The translations under genes and the position numbers were made by a program. Shown here piece after piece: positions 31,975 through 43,159 of a DNA stretch of 64,000 bases (position 1 is its first letter; each line of letters starts with the position of its first letter). The stretch spans positions 35,497,858 through 35,561,857 of the forward strand of contig CM055096.1 in the NCBI GenBank assembly GCA_029204225.1. Reading direction: 5' to 3'. This DNA is from Diphasiastrum complanatum (Eukaryota; Streptophyta; Lycopodiopsida; Lycopodiales; Lycopodiaceae). The notes under the pieces were generated by a model, which did no database searches, was not told where the DNA came from, and saw only the letters and a list, made by a program, of their open reading frames with translations.

Positions 31975-33290
31975 TCAGGACATTTTCTTTACCCTAATAG
32001 TGTCCTTTTCGGTACGAACTTTGTTTTCAGAAAAACAAAGCCAAAATTGAGCAACATAGGGTCCCTTGAATTAGTATCGAAACACAAATCTGTGGCCCAC
32101 CTTCTGTCCCCAACAAAGATTTTGACCAATTTCCCATACAAAAGGCTTATTTGTCCATAAACTATTCTTGCGTCTAGAATTTGCATGGTTGTTTTTATGT
32201 TTGTACATAGTCTTTCAAGGCATAGTTTTTTCTAATAAGTTTGCCTCAATATTTCCCACTGGACGAAACAAACAATTGGAAAAACAGACTCTGTTCGGCA
32301 ATAGTGGACCAATATTTGCAAAGGTGAAAAACTAGTCCATTCAATATGCCCTAATAGCATCAATTTTGGCACAAAGTGTGTTTATGGAAAAACGAAGTCA
32401 AAATTGAACAGCAGAGGGTCCCTTGGGTTTGTATCGGACACACAAACCTGTGGCCACCTTTTGTATGATGTTCTGACATGTATCAATTGATTCCAACCAA
32501 TTATTGGCCCTACAGGCCTAGTTTCCTAGAAGCCCTTATTGGGTCCGAACTTTGATGGTCGTTCTTCTATTCACATGATCGTCCAAGGCCTAGATTGTTC
32601 CTCCATGTTTGCCTTAGCGTTGCACACAAACCTAAGGCCACCTTCTCTTCGACATTCCGACATGTATGAACTAATTCCAACCAATTTTTGGTCCGAAAGG
32701 TCTATTTTTCTTGAAATCGTTCTTGGGTATGAAATTTTGATGGTCGTTTATCTATTTGTGATGAACCGTTTAACGCCTAGTTTGTTCGTGCATGTTTGCT
32801 CGACGTCGCCCACTGGCCGAAACAAGCGGCTAGAAAAACTGACTCCGTTTAGTGATACCGAACTAGTATTCAAGAACAATGAAAAGTAGTTCATTTCCTA
32901 TGTCCTCCTTTTCACATAGACCTGTGGCCACCTTCCATCCATTGTTTCGACAAGTATCAACTAATTCCAACTAATTCGTGGCGAGATACTTGTGTGGCCG
33001 TTTATCTGCCTGTATTGAACCGTTCAAGATTGTTTTTTTGCCGGTTTGCCTCGACATTGCCCACTGGCCGAAGCAAATAGTTGGAAAAACTAACATTTTG
33101 AAAGGTGGAGAACTAGTGCATTTCATGTGCCCTAATAGCATCCTTTATGGCACGAAGTATGTTTTCGGGCAAACAAATCCAGAATCAGCGAAGGGTCCCT
33201 TGAGTTCGTATTGGACACACAAATATGTGGCCACTTTCCATTTGAAGTTTGGGCATGTATCAGCTAACTAAAAAAAATTCCCGGTCCAAC
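31975..33290. repeat. Degenerate tandem array, unit about 300-360 bp
   Basis: The block cacaaacctgtggccacctt recurs near 32082, 32440, 32625, 32918 and 33218, giving steps of about 358, 185, 293 and 300. Other unit markers recur in the same order: cccactggccgaaacaa, aactgactccgtt, gccctaatagcatc, gggtcccttgagttcgtat and acatgtatcaactaattcc. One unit is truncated. No coding. It looks like an old satellite-type array. Confidence 0.75.
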
Positions 33291-34077
33291 GAGCCATGTT
33301 TATGGTATGTATATAAAATATAAAATATTATAAAATACATACACTCTTACATTTCGGACTTTTTCTCATATCATAGACTATCTTATCTATGTGACAAAAA
33401 TTTTACTTCTCATTAATCAACTATCAAACACATAATCAACTTGGTTCATGAAACCATTGTTTATCTTTAGGCATGACTTCTTTAAAAATAAAAACTTGAA
33501 TCAGTGGTTGACTTCTTATAAATTTTTCAATGAAGAATGTCTAGGAGCATAATGATGCATGTTTTTAGTATCAAATGATTATGATGCTCAAAAGTAAAGT
33601 TATGCTTAATATGTTCAAGAATCAATGCTGAATGTTTGTAGAATCTTGTTTGCCTCTTTAAAACCCTCTTTTTTAATTTCAAAATCGGAGAAACATTATC
33701 ATGTGTCAATTTTTGTGTTCAAGATTGGATGCAAGAGCTAGAGTGGATTAAAAGCAGTGTTATATCTTTGAAAAACTCTACATCAGTTTGTTACTAGCCA
33801 AAACTTCAAATGAAAACAGAGCAAGGTATGCAAAGATTGTACATTACATTAGTTTCAAAATCGCATGAATTTTTAGAGCACTTAGTTTCTTTGAGTAAGT
33901 TGCTTTATTCGGTCTACAGAAGTGTGTAAGATGCTCATAACATAATTAAAGGTTTCCTAATAAAGTAGATGTAAATTTGAATAACTACTCAAATAAGCCT
34001 TTGACTCAAACCAATTGTTTATCTTGCTTTCAAAAAATCTCTTACCAAAGCTTCAATGTGAAACATCCCTAAATCCT
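33291..34077. other. AT-rich sequence, nothing recognised
   Basis: No motif, PBS, LTR end or convincing open frame. Confidence 0.5.
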
Positions 34078-34822
34078 AAATAATGAGATATTTTGATGAA
34101 CTGGGTTCAGCAAGCTGGGCTCTAGTATTAAAGAATGTCACTATCTTATTTCAACAAGAATATTAATATCAAACTAGTGAACCATAATTCATGAACCTTG
34201 AATGATGGACATTAAATCTTGATTCTGGAAGACTAAATTTTTTATCTCCCTACTTCTAAGGCTAAACTCTCATTTATTTGATTCATCCTTATCATGTTCA
34301 TCTTGTCCGCTACTTGGGCACTCAATGCATATGTAGACAAGTCAACAATGACCAACTCATTTTCATCAAAGATATCGAATATTGGTTAAAATATACGAAA
34401 TTATTAACAATGTCTCCAATTTTCATAAACAATAAGATATTTTGATGAACTAGGTTCATCAAGTTGGGTTCTAGTACTGAAAGAATGTCACTATCTTACT
34501 CCAATAAAAATATAAATATCAAACTAGTGAACTATAAATCGTGAACCTTGAACGTTGGACATTAAATCTTGATTATGGAAGACTAAATTTTGTATCTCTC
34601 TACTTGTAACTTAAAGGCCAAACTCTCAATTTTCAGGCCTTATTAAATCCAACACAATATTAAATCATTTGTTTGATTCATCCGTATCATGTTCATCTAG
34701 TTTGCTACTTGGGCACTCAATGCGTATGTAGACGAGTCAACAAGGACCAACTCATTTTCATCAATGGTAATAAATATTTCTTAAAAAGATACGAAATTAT
34801 TAACAATGTCCCCAATTTTCTA
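34078..34822 (+). repeat. Direct tandem duplication of about 345-390 bp
   Basis: 34078-34422 and 34428-34822 are direct copies (gagatattttgatgaact..., caaactagtgaaccat..., gctacttgggcactcaatgc, accaactcattttcatcaa). The second has a 45-bp extra segment at about 34605-34660. Divergence is roughly a tenth by eye. No coding. Confidence 0.85.
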
Positions 34823-35403
34823 AAACATATATATGAAATCAGCAAGTTTGAACGACAGCAAATCCAATTATTTCCCATGGCAAATAGGTTAATCAGAGGA
34901 GTTAGAGGGTAAATAATCTTCCATTCCTCACATGCAATTTCTGGAATCTGTTAATACATTTACTTTCTATTCAGATAGTTTGATAAATTGATTCACAATC
35001 CATTTATTAAGGAACAAAAGTTACTTAACACGATTCAGGACAACTGGCTTATGCAATTCATTCTACTTTTTAGCCAAGCAAAGTTTAGCTAGAAAACAAG
35101 CAACAAAATCTCCCAAAACAGATAATTCAAAAGTAAATGGAAGCTTTCTCAAGAAACAGAGAACTAATAATGAATTCATATAAATCTCAGCATATCAAAT
35201 TAAAACTACATGTGTAGAAGAGCACTCTACCACCATATTTGACAAGCGTGCTTCAATCCGAAACTAGTGAATCCAACACCAAACTCCCTTGAGAAAATAT
35301 CACTCCAACCGGGATGTAACTCCAAGTGCTCCAAACTTCCCAATTGATCTAGAACTTGTTTCCATTATATCCAAGACCGCATCTTAGCGGGCTCTGATAC
35401 CAA
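34823..35403 (-). other. Copia leader and primer-binding site (minus strand)
   Basis: The PBS gctctgatacca (plus strand) is at 35391-35402, next to the LTR on its right. The leader, read leftward, has no recognisable gag; element coding sequence is absent beyond it. Confidence 0.6.
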
Positions 35404-35765
35404 TGTAAAGACCATTAGGGAAAACCCCTAAGATGAGGATAGGAAAACACAATAAGAGAGACTATGGAGCCAAACCGCCCAACCAAACTTGGATGTAGCC
35501 CCCAAGCCATGCCATGTGAAACAAGAGGAGAAGAGAGCAACTGGTAACTTGAACCCAAGTTGTCGATGGGAGAATCCCCACCTCAATATATAGAGACTAG
35601 ATTCCTATGCATGAACCTATGCAAACTCCATGTAGGTCAACTATAAATAGGTCACATCTCTTCATGCAGTCTTCATGCCTATATCTGTCACACATACATG
35701 CACTACTCCATATGTCTCAATTAGAGTGTCTGGGTCCTCTCAAGGTCATCAGTCACAAACAGGCC
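35404..35765 (-). mobile_element. Copia LTR, family Y (copy 1)
   Basis: It begins tgtaaagacc directly after the PBS. It is homologous to 62696-63110 (shared: cacaat..agagactatgg, ccaatatatagag, catgcat, tgggtcctctcaagg..atcagt). A TATATA motif on the minus strand sits near 35600. The outer end is not sharply defined. Confidence 0.55.
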
Positions 35766-38365
35766 TCGACATGGAATTAAATCTCGGTGTTACCAATAAT
35801 CTTGAATACCGGAGGGCCGATCTACCATATTAGGACTATTATATGTTCTTAGCTAATAGAGGATTTTTGAAAGTAGACAGCCAAACAAAGGATTGTAAAA
35901 AGCACCTCCAAAAGAGCTGAAACTTACAATAATTTTCAATACATTTCAGCACTTGACATAGGTAGCTTTAGATGCACATATCTATCTCTACATAACTCCA
36001 AATTGAAAAAAAATTGAGAGACACATTTCTATGATCATATAATACTTTTTAAAGTAGACAAACCAAAAAAATATTGTCAAAATCATGGTATTACACACTC
36101 ATATATGATATTTTCAGTTTTGGTGACTTCCATCAACACTAAAAAGGGTAATTTTGAATGCACGTATCTACCTCTATAAATCTCCAAATTCAAAAAAAAA
36201 TTAATAGGCATGTTTCTATAATCATATAGGATTTTTAAGAGTAGATAAGCTAAAAATTGAATGTAACATTCACAACAATGTAGTCCCATATATGAAAATA
36301 TCGAAGTTTCATCAGTATCCCCACGTGTTTGACACATCATTTTTTACATATAGTTACTCAAAATGAAGGTCTCAAATTTTTTAATGAATAAATATATATA
36401 TATATGAAGAACACACATGTGAAAGGATTTGATGTGATTCATCATAGTTTATGAGATATGATTTTTTGAATAAGTGCTTGAAATGCACACATTTGTGTGC
36501 ATTCTGAAACGACTCTAGTGTTAAGGATCCATTTATTAAGCAAGTGTTGTTCAACTCTTTCAAAATATCTCTATCACAATAAACTATGCACTCTTGTTTG
36601 CAACATGAAAATAGAACTTTATGTTTTTTTCTTGCATTTAAAAATGAAATGCACCTATAGACAACTTCTCACCATTGAAATGGTATGAGAATCACCTTTG
36701 ACTTTATGATTAGATTGTTGATTTCTCAAATGTCGGTGCGGTATATTAAGACATGTTTGTATAGTTTATAGATCACAATATGTCAGAGTTGGTTATCTTG
36801 CTAACGTTTGAATTATGTCACTTGTACAATTTATTAGCTAATCACACACTTTCTAATACATCAAATTGGAATTTTGATTATTCTAGCACATTTTTTGAAA
36901 AAGATTGATATAATTTGTTGTATGGATTTAGATTTGTAAACTTAAAATTACTTTGCGATATTGACATCCAAATGTGTGTTTTCTTGAAGTGAAAATAAAT
37001 AGACCCACCTTCACCTTATAAGAGAGCGCTATGGAGACAAAAATACCATACACATATTCTTGTCTTATTTCGTCTAAGTTGGCAATTTCACCAATACCAA
37101 AAAAGTACATAGACATTGAATCAACGTGCATGCCTTTCAAAGATGCAAATCTTCCAAACATCACATTCCCCTATGTCACATTTATTTATGTTTGTTAGAA
37201 ATGTAGTACTTCAAGATGTGCATCACTCATTACCTCAATATTTGAGCATGTCAAAATGTAGCATAAATTTCATGAAGTCGACAAACAAGGATGTAAGCCT
37301 CTAGATATTTAAAATACATGAGCACCAACCAATCAATTCATAGGTGTTTGTTGATGAGACAATTTTGTAGATTTATATTTCTTTAAGATGTACTGTTGCA
37401 GACAAATTATAAGATCTTGTTCTTAATTGTGGTTGGTTTTGTAAGTGAGATGAAAGTGTGCTTACTTCTTGGCATTGAATTGTGAGTAGGAGATTTGATA
37501 TTGAATCATAATCTCATTTCCAACTACTTTACATGGAGATATATAGAATTAAAACTTCTCATGAGTTACATAGTTTGAATACACAAAATCAAATTAATAG
37601 TTAAAATTCTTAACAAATAGCCACATGACTTTGTGGATGTTTGTCATGATATCTAACAAAGTACAACTAATTTAATAATAAAAGTATTCAGCATATCATG
37701 ACATACATACATAGAAATAATTAGATTGAAGTTATGTGGCTATCTATTAAGAGTTTTGACTATTATATATGTATTCATATCTCCCATTATATTCAAGAAA
37801 TTACATCTCCATTTTTTATTGTCTATACTACCAATTTGGAGTGCACCAAGATCATTAATAACATTTCATAATTAGGATTAGTCACCATGAGAATGACCAA
37901 TTGAAGCTACTCACTTTATTGATATTTCATTTCCAAGCTTGAAAGTCTACAATTGCAATACAATGCTTCTAAATTATCAAAAGTTGACTCATTTTTATAT
38001 TTGACATATAACATGTTTGTTACTACACTAGCTTTTGCACCCAACTTGATCCAAGGGTCCACAAAAAGTACATTGAAATTCACAAGATTCATGTGAGTCC
38101 CAATTTGGACCCAACTCTAAAAGTAATCTCTAAGTTTAGAAATGACTTTGGGCCTCTAGTTTTATTTTAATTCAAAGGCCCAAGTCTATTTTATTTTATT
38201 TACAACTTAAGCTTGCATGCTCATTGGGCCATGGGCTTATGCGCGCAGGATGCCATGCCCTCGCAACACATTTTATTAGTCGATTTTATTTATTTACAAT
38301 TCGTTGGAAATAGCCCCGGGGACCCATGGCCTGAAGTAGTGCCGGTTCCTTGGCACTCTGCCGGT
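35766..38365. other. Long AT-rich stretch, nothing recognised
   Basis: About 2.6 kb of AT-rich sequence with only short open frames and no retroelement motif. Two blocks near 35950-36070 and 36120-36250 share local similarity (tgcacatatctatctctacataactccaaattgaaaaaaaa and a variant), suggesting an old duplication. A short AT dinucleotide run is at about 36392-36404. The last part (38200-38365) is GC-richer and is the 3' flank of the large minus-strand ORF. Confidence 0.45.
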
Positions 38366-39896
38366 TCAGTGCAGAGTCTTCTTGGCCCGCCTTTGTTGGA
38401 TCAGGTAGCCCGTGATGTCTTCCATGTAGTTGATGCGGTCCGGTTTCTTCAAGTCCTTGGGCGTGTGAAGGGACTTGTGGACTCCTGTCAGCCAGTCTTG
38501 GTCGACCCATGCTTTAATCTGCACGTCTAGGGATCGCCAAGAAGGGCAGCTCAGTAGTACACACGAGCGACTGGCAGCTGATCTTCAACTTTGTCGGAAG
38601 CTAGCACCTTATTAGGATCAAAGAATATGGGGGGGGGAATTGTCCCATTTAGTTTCAATCCCCATTAAATGCTCTCTAAGTCCCGAGCGTAAGTGGTTGC
38701 CGCGTGGATTGTTGGATCAGGGCAGTTGAAGTAGTTATTGGCGAATATGGTGAGAGCCCTTCTGGCCTCTACCTCCGTATTCCAACGGTACTCTAATGGA
38801 ATGATCGGCCCATTGAAATTTTGAATTGTGATCTTGTCCAGAGGGGTGCCGCATTTTGCCCATTTGGATCATCATGTGCATGGCAGGAAGTGCACGTTCA
38901 CCCATAGTTGTTGCGGACTTGTCACATAGGCCCTGATGGCCATAGGTCTCTTTTAAAAAGCTGTTGATGCCAGTCTGGTTGTGGTGGGAGGGCAGGTAAT
39001 GTTTGCAGCTCCTTGCCCTTTATTGTTTGAGCTGAAAAAGATATCTGTCAGCCGCCTCTAGATGACTCGTGGGGATAGTTTGCTAGGAATTTGTTTATTT
39101 TCTCCTCCATGGACTTTGGTCTTCGGAAGGCCCGACTGGCAGATATGGTGTGCGAACCTCTGGATGATGTTGCATGTCCTTCCTCTTGGCTTTGGCTGGT
39201 ACTTTTGCCTTGGCCTTGGTCTCGCGTCTCAGCACCCGTATTTGTTGGTCTTTGGTCTTCGACTTCGGACCCTTGATCTTGACTGAATTCCCCTGCTGCT
39301 TGTTGGCTTTGGTCCTAACTTGTGCTGGCCTGTGCAGCGTCAAAAATGGGTGGCGGTGGAATCACCACGGGGGTGGACTGGGCCTTCTTCTCCATGTATT
39401 GTTGGCAAGCCTTGAGGGGTTGTTTGGATTGGGTGAGCTCATGAGTTGCGCTTGTCAGATATTTATCGAACTCTGCCTGGTAGCTGTTTAATGTTTGGCT
39501 ATATACCTGCACCTGATGCCTAAAGAGATTTATCTCTGATTCAGATAGGGCCTTGAGTCTAGTGCAGATTGAGCTAACCAGATAAGCTTTTCACTTTGTA
39601 GGGCTTTGACTTCCGCCCCCAGGTGCGTATTCTCTGCTTCATAAATTTGTAGTTGCACCTGGAGGGGAGCAAGCCATTGGGACGCTTCGGATTGAAGCTC
39701 CCGCACCTTCGTGGAGACCTCTGTCATCGCTTTGGAGAGGCTTTGGATGTATACATTGAGGCCCTCCTCCTTTTGTTGCAGCTTGACAATCTCTCGGTGC
39801 CCTTCTTGTTCCTGTTGTTAGTCTAGAATCAGCTCGTGCTGCAGCTTTGTGAGTTCCGCTCACAGTTGTGTGTTGCTTGTTGCCAGGTGTAGTATG
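38366..39896 (-). pseudogene. Gypsy G1 post-integrase ORF, C-terminal part (coiled coil)
   Basis: It continues the ORF from 41029-42634 across the solo LTR. A long coiled coil covers about 39345-39890 (LTKLQHELILD, IVKLQQKEEGLNVYIQSL, VKALQSEKLIWLAQS, LNSYQAEFDKYLTSATHELT). A Pro-rich PPPPIF stretch and a Gln/Ser/Lys-rich hydrophilic region follow (39100-39330). Then comes a folded-looking C-terminal segment (ITIQNFNGPIIPLEYRWNTE, ALTIFANNYFNCPDP, HAATTYARDLESI). The end is VQIKAWVDQDWLTG with DRINYMEDITGYLIQQRR and a stop at 38366-38368. A few in-frame stops and probable frameshifts are present. I do not recognise the family. Together with the N-terminal part it would be about 1045 codons. 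Confidence 0.6.
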
Positions 39897-41028
39897 TGTT
39901 GGCTGATTCTAACGAATCCCCAAGATACTCGGACAGAGCAACTTAAGAGCACCTCTCACCTTAGACCGAGGAGGTCTCTAAGAAGATGAGATGAATGAAG
40001 ACTGAGAGCCGAGACATACTAGTAGTTATGACAAACAAGAACTGTGTAAGCCTCATGGTGAATCCCGGAAGATGGAATGACCATGTAGGAACTAGTATTT
40101 CTAGGCAAATGTAATAAATGCAAGTAGACCCCTCTTAAAGAAAGTAGAGTGAGCCACCTTTTGATGGTGACCACTAGTGGAGGGCATTATTCCACTTGTA
40201 ATTTGTGAAATGTGGAAATTCCACTAGGATGCCACCTAAGAAGCTCTCTTGCTTATTTAAGAGACTCCCTCTTTGTGTAGAGGAGCTTTTTGCATTGTAT
40301 CTTCTCCATGCCTAATAAGAAGATTTCCGATGAGTTTGATGCTACACTAAGCTCCTTGATCATAATGGTTTTCTTGAGTGATGCCCCTATGATCAAGCCC
40401 TTCCATTCATATTGTGTGTGGTTGTGGATTTAGAGTGGATTAGTTTTCTTGATTTCCTAGTTGTGGATTAGATTTCATGTTCTCTTGTGGATTAAGGTAG
40501 GAGCCAACATTCAAGTAAATTAAATAGGCTGGATTTGTGGTGTAGTTCTTGCATATCTCTTTACAATCCAGTTCTTGATGTTCTTGGGATGTCCAAGAAT
40601 CAAAAGGCTGGTTGGTTTCTTGATTCTTGGACTTCTAAAATGCTATAGATTAGTTCTTGTTTCTTGTTTTGTCAATTTATGCAAGTAAAGTAGTGTAGGA
40701 TCTGATTTTAGTTCATTTTGTAGCAAAGTAGAAGTAGGAATCCATCGTTGTTCAACTGAGCAGTAATGTAGATCATTTGTTGAACGCATTGGCTTGCATT
40801 TTGGTTGATTATGCATGTGCATTCAGTTCAAGAGAGAGCCATCCGGATGTAGTCTGACAGGCTAGACATAATACTACAATGAGAATCCATCCCTTCTGCC
40901 TGATTTCGGGCTTGAAACAAGAAAGAACATTAAGCAAGAGCCCACCATCTCTGCTGATAGGCAGAAGAAGTAAGAAAATGAACTTTAGAAAAACCAATAG
41001 ATCCTCTGGAGCAGAGGATTCGTCAACA
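39897..41028 (+). mobile_element. Solo LTR of family X, inserted in the G1 ORF
   Basis: TGTTGGCTGATTC...GATTCGTCAACA, 1132 bp, with no PBS or internal region on either side. The 5-bp flanks are gtatg and gtacc, an imperfect duplication. Deleting the LTR plus one 5-bp flank rejoins the surrounding minus-strand reading frame exactly (ILKSRV joined to LHLATSNTQL). This supports insertion into a formerly intact ORF followed by LTR-LTR recombination. Confidence 0.85.
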
Positions 41029-42634
41029 GTACCCTGCTTTTCAAAATAGCCTTGGCTGCTATCGCCTCCAGGATGTATTTGCCCAGAGTCTCGTACACCA
41101 TCATTAAGCCGGTTGGAGCAGCCGGTACACTGGCACTGATAGGGACTTGTGTGATATCGGCCCCGATGACTTGTGGAGCTTCGTCGTCATTGTCTTCAAT
41201 TAGGTTCTAAGGGGACCTAATGTGATCTGGGGTGGTGAGATCAGCCCGATCTGGCTTTGGAATAAAAATTGTTTGAACAAATGCATCATCAGACAATGGC
41301 TGGTTGCCTCGGCAACCTTTGGTGGCGAAACAGGTGAGGTGAGAGAAGCAGCAGTGGAACCGGGGGTGAGGACGGTTTGTCCAAACGAGAGGATGGGCGA
41401 AACAGAGGGGAACTGAAGTGTGGTGTGGAGCATAGAAGGTGAGGATGGAGCAGAAATGGTCTGGCATGGGGGTGAAAAGTTGATGATTTGCATCCACGCC
41501 AGATTGTCCAGAGACAACTGAGAATTAGAAAGATTAAACATGAGGGGAGCAACAGTGGCGGCAGGAGTGACGGATGATGCAATGGTGATGGATGGAGTAG
41601 TGGATAATGGAACAGAAATGGGAGTGGTATCATCAGAGAAAATGGAGATGGGAACAGAAACAATCGTGGATGGAATAGAAAGAGAGGTAGTGACAATAGA
41701 TACATGAGTGGAGAGTTGCACGGAAGAAGAAGTGGTGATGGTTGATGGAGTCGTTAGTGCGGTGGTGGTTGTGCGTCTTCGGGTAGTAGGTGGAGATGAA
41801 GATGAAGAGGCAATGCCACGCATTTGTTTGCTGGCCGTTGTGTCAGTAGCTGCAAGTTGGGAGGAGGTGGATGCTACAGTTGGTGGATAGAGGTTAGTGT
41901 GTGGCACGATGGATGACAAAAGAGTTGAGCAATGGAAACTGTGCACTTTCATCTCGAGAAGTGCGCAGGCAAAATTACACAACAGGGGGCCTCCTGCAAT
42001 ATGTTCGCGATTGTTGGGTTTAATGGAGATGGTTAGTTCATGAATGAGGAAGGTATGCCAGTCGTATGGCACAACCAAAGGGCCAGGGAATGCCAAAAAG
42101 GATTTCACTATCTGACTCAGCAGCTTGGACTGGATTCTGTCCTTGCGAAATGTTGAAACAACTAGAAAGCTATTCAACAGATGCGCAGCCGCCTAAACGA
42201 TGGGTTCTGTGATAGCATCTATCAGGTAACCATTGTTAGTGTGGATTGGAATTTCTGGTGCAGTTTGGGTGACAAAAGATTTGATCAGACTTTTGGCCTG
42301 ACGATGGGAGATGGGCTGACGGTCACCGGACATAATGCCAATGGTGACCATCGAGTTTGCGTTAATCCTGACCTTGTACTAGTACCTTGGTACAGGAAGT
42401 GGAAGGTGACTTCGACGCGTCCCAGGTGGCGTAAGCGTGAAGGGCGAGGCCCATGTTAATCTCAAAATGGAAAAGCACCAAGAAAAATTCCATTGCCTCA
42501 AGAAGTGGGCCAGCTATCTGAAGCCATGGTTGAATCAGAGCGTTAGAGGATAAAGGCCAGATATGTGTGGCTGAGGGGATTTCATGCTGGATCACCTGCT
42601 TGGTGCCAGAGTCTTCAGAGGATGAGGAGGCCAT
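41029..42634 (-). pseudogene. Gypsy G1 post-integrase ORF, N-terminal part
   Basis: Starts at ATG 42634 (MASSSSEDSGTKQVIQ). The first domain has IWPLSSNALIQPWLQ, AGPLLEAMEFFLVLFHFE and SHRQAKSLIKSFVTQTAPE, broken by stops near 42362 and 42178. It continues VKSFLAFPGPLVVPYDWHTF and GPLLCNFACALLEMKV. A Thr/Ser/Pro-rich linker of about 200 residues follows (41290-41890), then LGKYILEAIAAKAILKSRV up to the solo LTR. The gene lies 526 bp downstream of integrase in the same direction. Known plant gypsy elements of the Athila and Tat groups carry extra ORFs, some downstream of pol and called env-like. I see no clear signal peptide or transmembrane anchor here, so env is not supported. Function unknown. 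Confidence 0.6.
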
Positions 42635-43159
42635 GTTAGCAGTGATGGTTAAAGGGCAAAAAAGTAGGAAAAATGGTGGAAAAGATAAAAAGCTGTGGAA
42701 ACGACCAAAAATTGTAAATAACGAGTGTTGGATGGCAAGAACTATAGTTCAGAACGCAGATTTGTGTTCAGTATGAGCAGATGATAGCTTGTAGGAAATT
42801 TGGTCGCAAATAGAGAACTTGTTGTAGGATGATCTTAATGCTCTGCAATTAATTCGAAGATTAGAATTTCAAAAATTCAACTTATAGGAACCCTCAGATT
42901 CCATTTAGACACAGATCCGTGATTATGCCAAAAAGTCCCCTAAATTTGTAGATTAGAGACCTCGATCTCAGTAACTATGGCAAATTAAGGGCAAAATTCA
43001 CCAAGAACTGATGGATTTGCTACTAGATGTCCATCAAAACTTCCAGAGAACTACCAACAGTCAAATCAAGCATCGATGAAGCCAATTACCAGTTTGCAAA
43101 AGTTAAAATCAGAAAATCTCAAGATCTCATCAAAAAAACAGTCTAAAAGAGTACTTTTT
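42635..43159 (-). other. Spacer between G1 integrase and its downstream ORF
   Basis: 525 bp, AT-rich, no open frame. It might hold a splice acceptor or internal promoter for the downstream ORF; none can be identified by eye. Confidence 0.45.

Noticed and set aside
31989-33271. Short open frames in the tandem array
   Set aside because: Frames are not conserved between repeat units.
39062-39491. Leu/Trp-rich plus-strand frames that look membrane-like
   Set aside because: They are antisense to the coiled-coil/hydrophilic part of the G1 ORF; antisense of Gln/Lys-rich coding gives Leu/Trp-rich frames.
41708-41890. Val/Glu-rich plus-strand open frame
   Set aside because: It is the antisense shadow of the Thr/Ser-rich linker of the G1 downstream ORF.
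38366-42634. Viral-type envelope protein in the G1 downstream ORF
   Set aside because: Position fits env-like ORFs, but I see no signal peptide, furin-like site or transmembrane anchor, and the coiled coil is flanked by hydrophilic sequence.
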